Assembly: GCA_002118135.1 (NCBI GenBank)
Contig: BDIU01000121.1
Coordinates: 62,001-126,000, forward strand
Source: Trebouxia sp. TZW2008
Taxonomy: Eukaryota > Chlorophyta > Trebouxiophyceae > Trebouxiales > Trebouxiaceae
Direction of reading: 5' to 3'
Length of the DNA stretch: 64,000 bases
Made by a program: the position numbers and the translations under genes. Shown here piece after piece: positions 60,695-64,000 of this stretch (position 1 is the first letter of the stretch; every line of letters begins with the position of its first letter). A model generated the notes under the pieces. The model saw only the letters and a list, made by a program, of their open reading frames with translations. It was not told the DNA's origin and did no database searches.

Positions 60695-62458
60695 ATGAAC
60701 CCGCTGACCCAGATTAAAAATACCCAGAAGATCTCAAAGCAGGAGATCCTTCAAGGCGTCCCTGAAACTGCCTCTTGGCACGCCCGTTACAAGCACTCAG
60801 CTTACATCTACGCAGGTGGTCTTCCGTTTGACCTGACTGAAGGCGACATTTTGACTGTCTTTGCCCAGTACGGCGAGCTTGTGGATGTGCATAATGTGAA
60901 GGACAGAGACACAGGCAAATACCGGGGCTTTTCTTTTCTTGCGTATGAAGATCAGCGCAGTACAGTGCTTGCTGTTGACAACTTAAACGGAGCCACTGTC
61001 GGAGGCCGGACTGTGCGGGTCGAACATGTTGACAACTACAAAAAGAAGAAGGCAGAGGTCAGACTCTATCCCATGCGCTTAGCAAATCTGGCCCTTGACG
61101 TCTGTCTCGTGAGGCTGCTCCCTGTGTTCAGGTAGAAGGCAGGGAGGAGTCAGAACGCGAGGAAGAAGTTGAGGACGATGACACTGAGCTACCACTACCA
61201 CCTGCAGCACAGCAAGCTGCTGCACCTCCCGTTGCTCCTACAGCAGGTGCTACACACGTCAAGTTCAAGCAATCCAAGCACCATAGCTTGTTTTTTGTAG
61301 CTTGTCTTCTATGTAGTATGCATGCAAGAGGTCAAGGGACCACGCCCTAGCTGTGTGCCATACGCAATGGAATTCACAGCATGCAAGCAAGAAGCGACAC
61401 ACAATGCAAACGATGTGTTACGACGCGAACACAAGCTGCATACACAAACAAGTTGAGAAACTGCACAAGCGCAAATGGACTGCCATAAGCATCTGCAGCT
61501 GTTGTTGACGCACTGCAGCTTATCTTCTCACTTTCTGCAACCACATGCGCAGGTGCCAGGGGAGACATGCCATGGGCAGCTGCTGATTCGATATTCTCAA
61601 TGCTGAACACTAGCAATGGTCCTCAGCAGCCCAGCAACATGCAGCATCAGCTGCCTGCCAAACATAAGTCGCACAAAAAGGTGTGTCTTGCCCCGCATTT
61701 GACTTTTGAACTGCGCTATTGGTCCTATGCGTGTCAGATCTTGATGCTTGCGGAAGACGAGTTGAGGTTGACAAATCTCTTTGTCCAGGACAAAAAAGAG
61801 AAGAAACATAAGCGGCACAAAGAGCAAGGCGATGCCCCTGAGATTGATGGTCAGTCCAGCTTTGTGCGTCACCTGTCTTGCTTGGAAAATGCCTCCACTG
61901 TGAGCCATGCCTTGCTGGATCACCATCCAGTAATTTCACTTTTTGACAACTGCATTGGTTTCCAAAAAGAATGTCCTTGCATTGAAGTACTCGGAGGCAC
62001 CAATGCAGTCAGAATACAATAGCTGGTTCCCAATTGCATTGTCCTTACATTAAGATCATTTTTATATTGATTGTCCTTGTAAAGAAAAATTACTTAACAC
62101 GACTTGCAAGCTGTCTCTTGAATTCTGATGGGGCTGCGCTGCAGGTCAAAGAAACAATGATGTGAGAGATATGCAGAGACATGATTTCCAGCAATCGTAT
62201 GAACGGCCCAGACAGCAAGCATACGATGAGGGCAGGCACAGCAAACATGGAGACGAAAGGCAGCGTGACAGGCATCATGAAAGAGAGGCATATCAGCAAA
62301 AGTCCAGTAGTGATCATCGGCATGGGGATGATAGGCACAGTGTGCCTTCTTACGACCGCTGCTCAGGGTCTGACCGGCGGCATACATCTCGTAGAACTGA
62401 GCAGGATAGGGAGATAGATCACCATCAGTATCATTCAAGACGACATGCAGGTAGTTGA
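60695..62458 (+). CDS. RBMX2: RBMX2/Ist3 (Snu17) RNA-recognition-motif splicing factor
   Basis: A nuclear spliceosome protein. Its yeast homologue Ist3/Snu17 is the RRM core of the RES complex with Bud13 and Pml1, which acts in the activated spliceosome. Exons: 60695-61057, 61132-61246, 61553-61680, 61789-61849, 62145-62458; 981 bases, 326 aa. The start is fixed by the family N terminus MNPLTQIKNTQKIS and by SWHARYKHSAYIYAGGLP. A single RRM spans about residues 36-115, with RNP2 IYAGGL and RNP1 KYRGFSFLAY, and the family-specific EDQRSTVLAVDNLNGA. After the RRM come an acidic linker (EESEREEEVEDDD), a Lys-rich stretch and an Arg/His/Asp-rich tail, common in nuclear splicing factors. Complete. 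A TGTAA at 62477-62481 is close to the stop. Confidence 0.93.
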
Positions 62459-63097
62459 AGATGCCCTGCAGTGCTTTGTAAGATCATGTGTGGCCATTTG
62501 ATCCCTAAACATTCTTTACCCATGAACATGCATATGAGTCTTTGGCATCCATTCTACTTTGGCTTCTTGCGCAACCTCTGACGCTTCACAACACAGTTTT
62601 TGATGTGCAGCAATCACATGATACTGCACTGCAACGCGGGATTGCTGAAGCTGAGCAATATCTGTTTCCACTCACGCTCAGCACTACCATAATGATAGTC
62701 CTTGAAAACAGCTTGCATGTGATGACATGCTGGGGGGCTGGCGGGTCAGTGAGACTGCTATGCCTGAGACAAACTTAGAGTAGCATGCAGGCCGCTCGAG
62801 AAAGCTTCGAGGCTGCCTTGACGATCGTATGTGAACAAATAGTATTACGAGCCTTTGTCGTGATGCATGCGCATCATCTTGACATGTTAGCAAATCTTCT
62901 GGCAAATCTTTGGGACTTTAGGTAAGTCGCGTTATCGCAAGTCGGAGCCGCGCACGAAGCTGCACATGATGCAGATTGCGCGGGAAATGCCATAGTAGAG
63001 GCCTGCTGATGTCAGCAGCTGCTTTTGTAGCTGCCCGCTGTTGGGTGTTGACCAATTCTTGGATCTCTTCAGATTCCGCATGTTGAGCTTGTACACC
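62459..63097. other. Spacer after RBMX2
   Basis: About 640 bases. I see no supported gene; this is the upstream region of the last gene. Confidence 0.5.
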
Positions 63098-64000
63098 ATG
63101 GCTCCAGCAGACAGGCTACAGCCTATAGACGCTGCAATGCCGGGTCTGCGCAGCAGCCCTGCTGTGATGCTCCAGGCTCAAGGCGCAGAATGTGCTGAAC
63201 AAAGCTTGAGCCTGCTTACAAAGCCACTATCGAAGGACCTAGCTTCACGCCACATCGTTTCCATCAAGCACTTATGCGAAGAGTATCGTGGAGGATGTCC
63301 TCTCGAGAGTTTGCCAGCTGTGTGTCAAATCCTTGCCATTGTCTTGCAAAATGCAAAGGGGGACCCGGACGGTCCCTTTGTGCAGTCTGCTTGCCAGCTG
63401 CTAAGGTGAGTGTTGGCACTGGTCTGTCCCGCACATGTTGACGCTGTGGCCAATGAATGTGACGGCGGTGCCATCGTTTGCAGGATGCTTGCGCTGCCGC
63501 TCGTGCGACTGCGTTCCAGTCAAGATCTGACCTTGAACTCCAATGTCTCCTTGCTGTTACAGACAGTGGCTCACTGTCTCCAGCCTGAGGTGCCTGCAGA
63601 CGTGCAATGCTGCGCAGCAACGGTGGGCAATACATGCAGTCATGTACATATATCTCAACGCTTGTGTGGTCCTCAAGCTTGGCCTGTTGCTGCAGCTTTT
63701 GCAGAGCTTTGCAAGAGACAATGCAGCGCAAAGAGGCCACAGTCCAGACGCAGCTTATGCTGTGTCCAAGCTAAGCAAACAAACACATGTCAGGTCAGCA
63801 ATGTCAGTGACTTGCCAGTGGACCTAGTGCAGTCACCCAGATATCTCGCTTTTCAACTTAAATTCAAGTATGTATGCACCTAGCTGCGTCCTGAAACCTC
63901 ATGACAAACATGTATACAATGATGATGGCTACATGTCTTCTGCAGGTTGCTTGCAGATGCTCAGATCAGCCGGGTTCTGGTCATGGCTCTCAAGCATGCT
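63098..64000 (+). CDS. ARM/HEAT-like protein, possibly CFAP69-like (3' partial)
   Basis: Exon 1 at 63098-63405 (MAPADRLQPIDAAM to ACQLLR) and exon 2 at 63484-63622 (MLALPLVRLRSSQDL to ADVQCCAAT) join in phase 2. Further coding is likely around 63680-63800 (LLQSFARDNAAQ) and at the window end (LLADAQISRVLVMALKHA). The sequence is helical and Leu-rich, as in ARM repeats. The order HIVSIKHLCEEYRGGCPLE, then PAVCQIL, then SACQLLRMLALPLV recalls the N-terminal region of cilia- and flagella-associated protein 69. That is a memory-based match and only tentative. An upstream in-frame ATG at 63041 exists. Truncated by the window. Confidence 0.45.

Overview
The window is nuclear DNA of a green alga. 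The evidence is eukaryotic genes rich in spliceosomal introns (mostly GT-AG, rich in TGCA), TGTAA-type poly(A) signals behind several genes, an extracellular (SPPPP)n hydroxyproline-rich glycoprotein of the chlorophyte wall type, and plant/algal-like WDR6 and condensin genes. A trebouxiophyte is plausible but not proven. There are no prokaryotic operons, CRISPR arrays or recognisable tRNA/rRNA genes. One 66-base assembly gap lies at 9571-9636.

Layout: (1) 1 to about 6126, +, the 3' part of an unrecognised membrane protein with one transmembrane exon and a long Ala/Pro tail. (2) 6361-18898, -, a WDR6/Trm734-type WD40 protein, modelled as 14 exons that stay in frame for 1825 codons. (3) 19241-25870, +, a secreted modular wall glycoprotein, 10 exons, 1064 aa, divergent from WDR6. 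(4) 26449-27162, -, a doubtful small gene. (5) 27473-31952, +, an SLC1/EAAT-family dicarboxylate/amino-acid transporter. (6) 32580-36816, +, a long coiled-coil protein. (7) 37815-41857, +, a tyrosine/dual-specificity phosphatase, 6 exons, 455 aa. (8) 42647-58434, -, condensin subunit CAP-D2. (9) 58806-59834, +, a type II membrane glycosyltransferase of family GT32. (10) 60695-62458, +, the spliceosomal RRM protein RBMX2/Ist3. (11) 63098 to the end, +, the 5' part of an ARM/HEAT-like protein, possibly CFAP69-like.

The genes are mostly unrelated housekeeping and surface functions, arranged as divergent pairs (WDR6/HRGP, CAP-D2/GT32) and convergent pairs (gene 1/WDR6, phosphatase/CAP-D2).

The most unusual signal is a recurring structure. 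Introns carry one to five degenerate tandem copies of the neighbouring exon's edge, usually with its splice site. Donor-side copies lie downstream of the exon and acceptor-side copies lie upstream. I count more than fifteen cases in six genes. The clearest are around WDR6 exons 8, 9, 12 and 13, phosphatase exons 3, 4 and 5, transporter exon 6, wall-protein exon 4 and many CAP-D2 exons. At WDR6 exon 13 the copies are 72 bp apart, in frame and still carry good donors, so they may act as alternative 5' splice sites. I call these exon-edge echoes. They suggest that introns here grow by tandem duplication across splice junctions.
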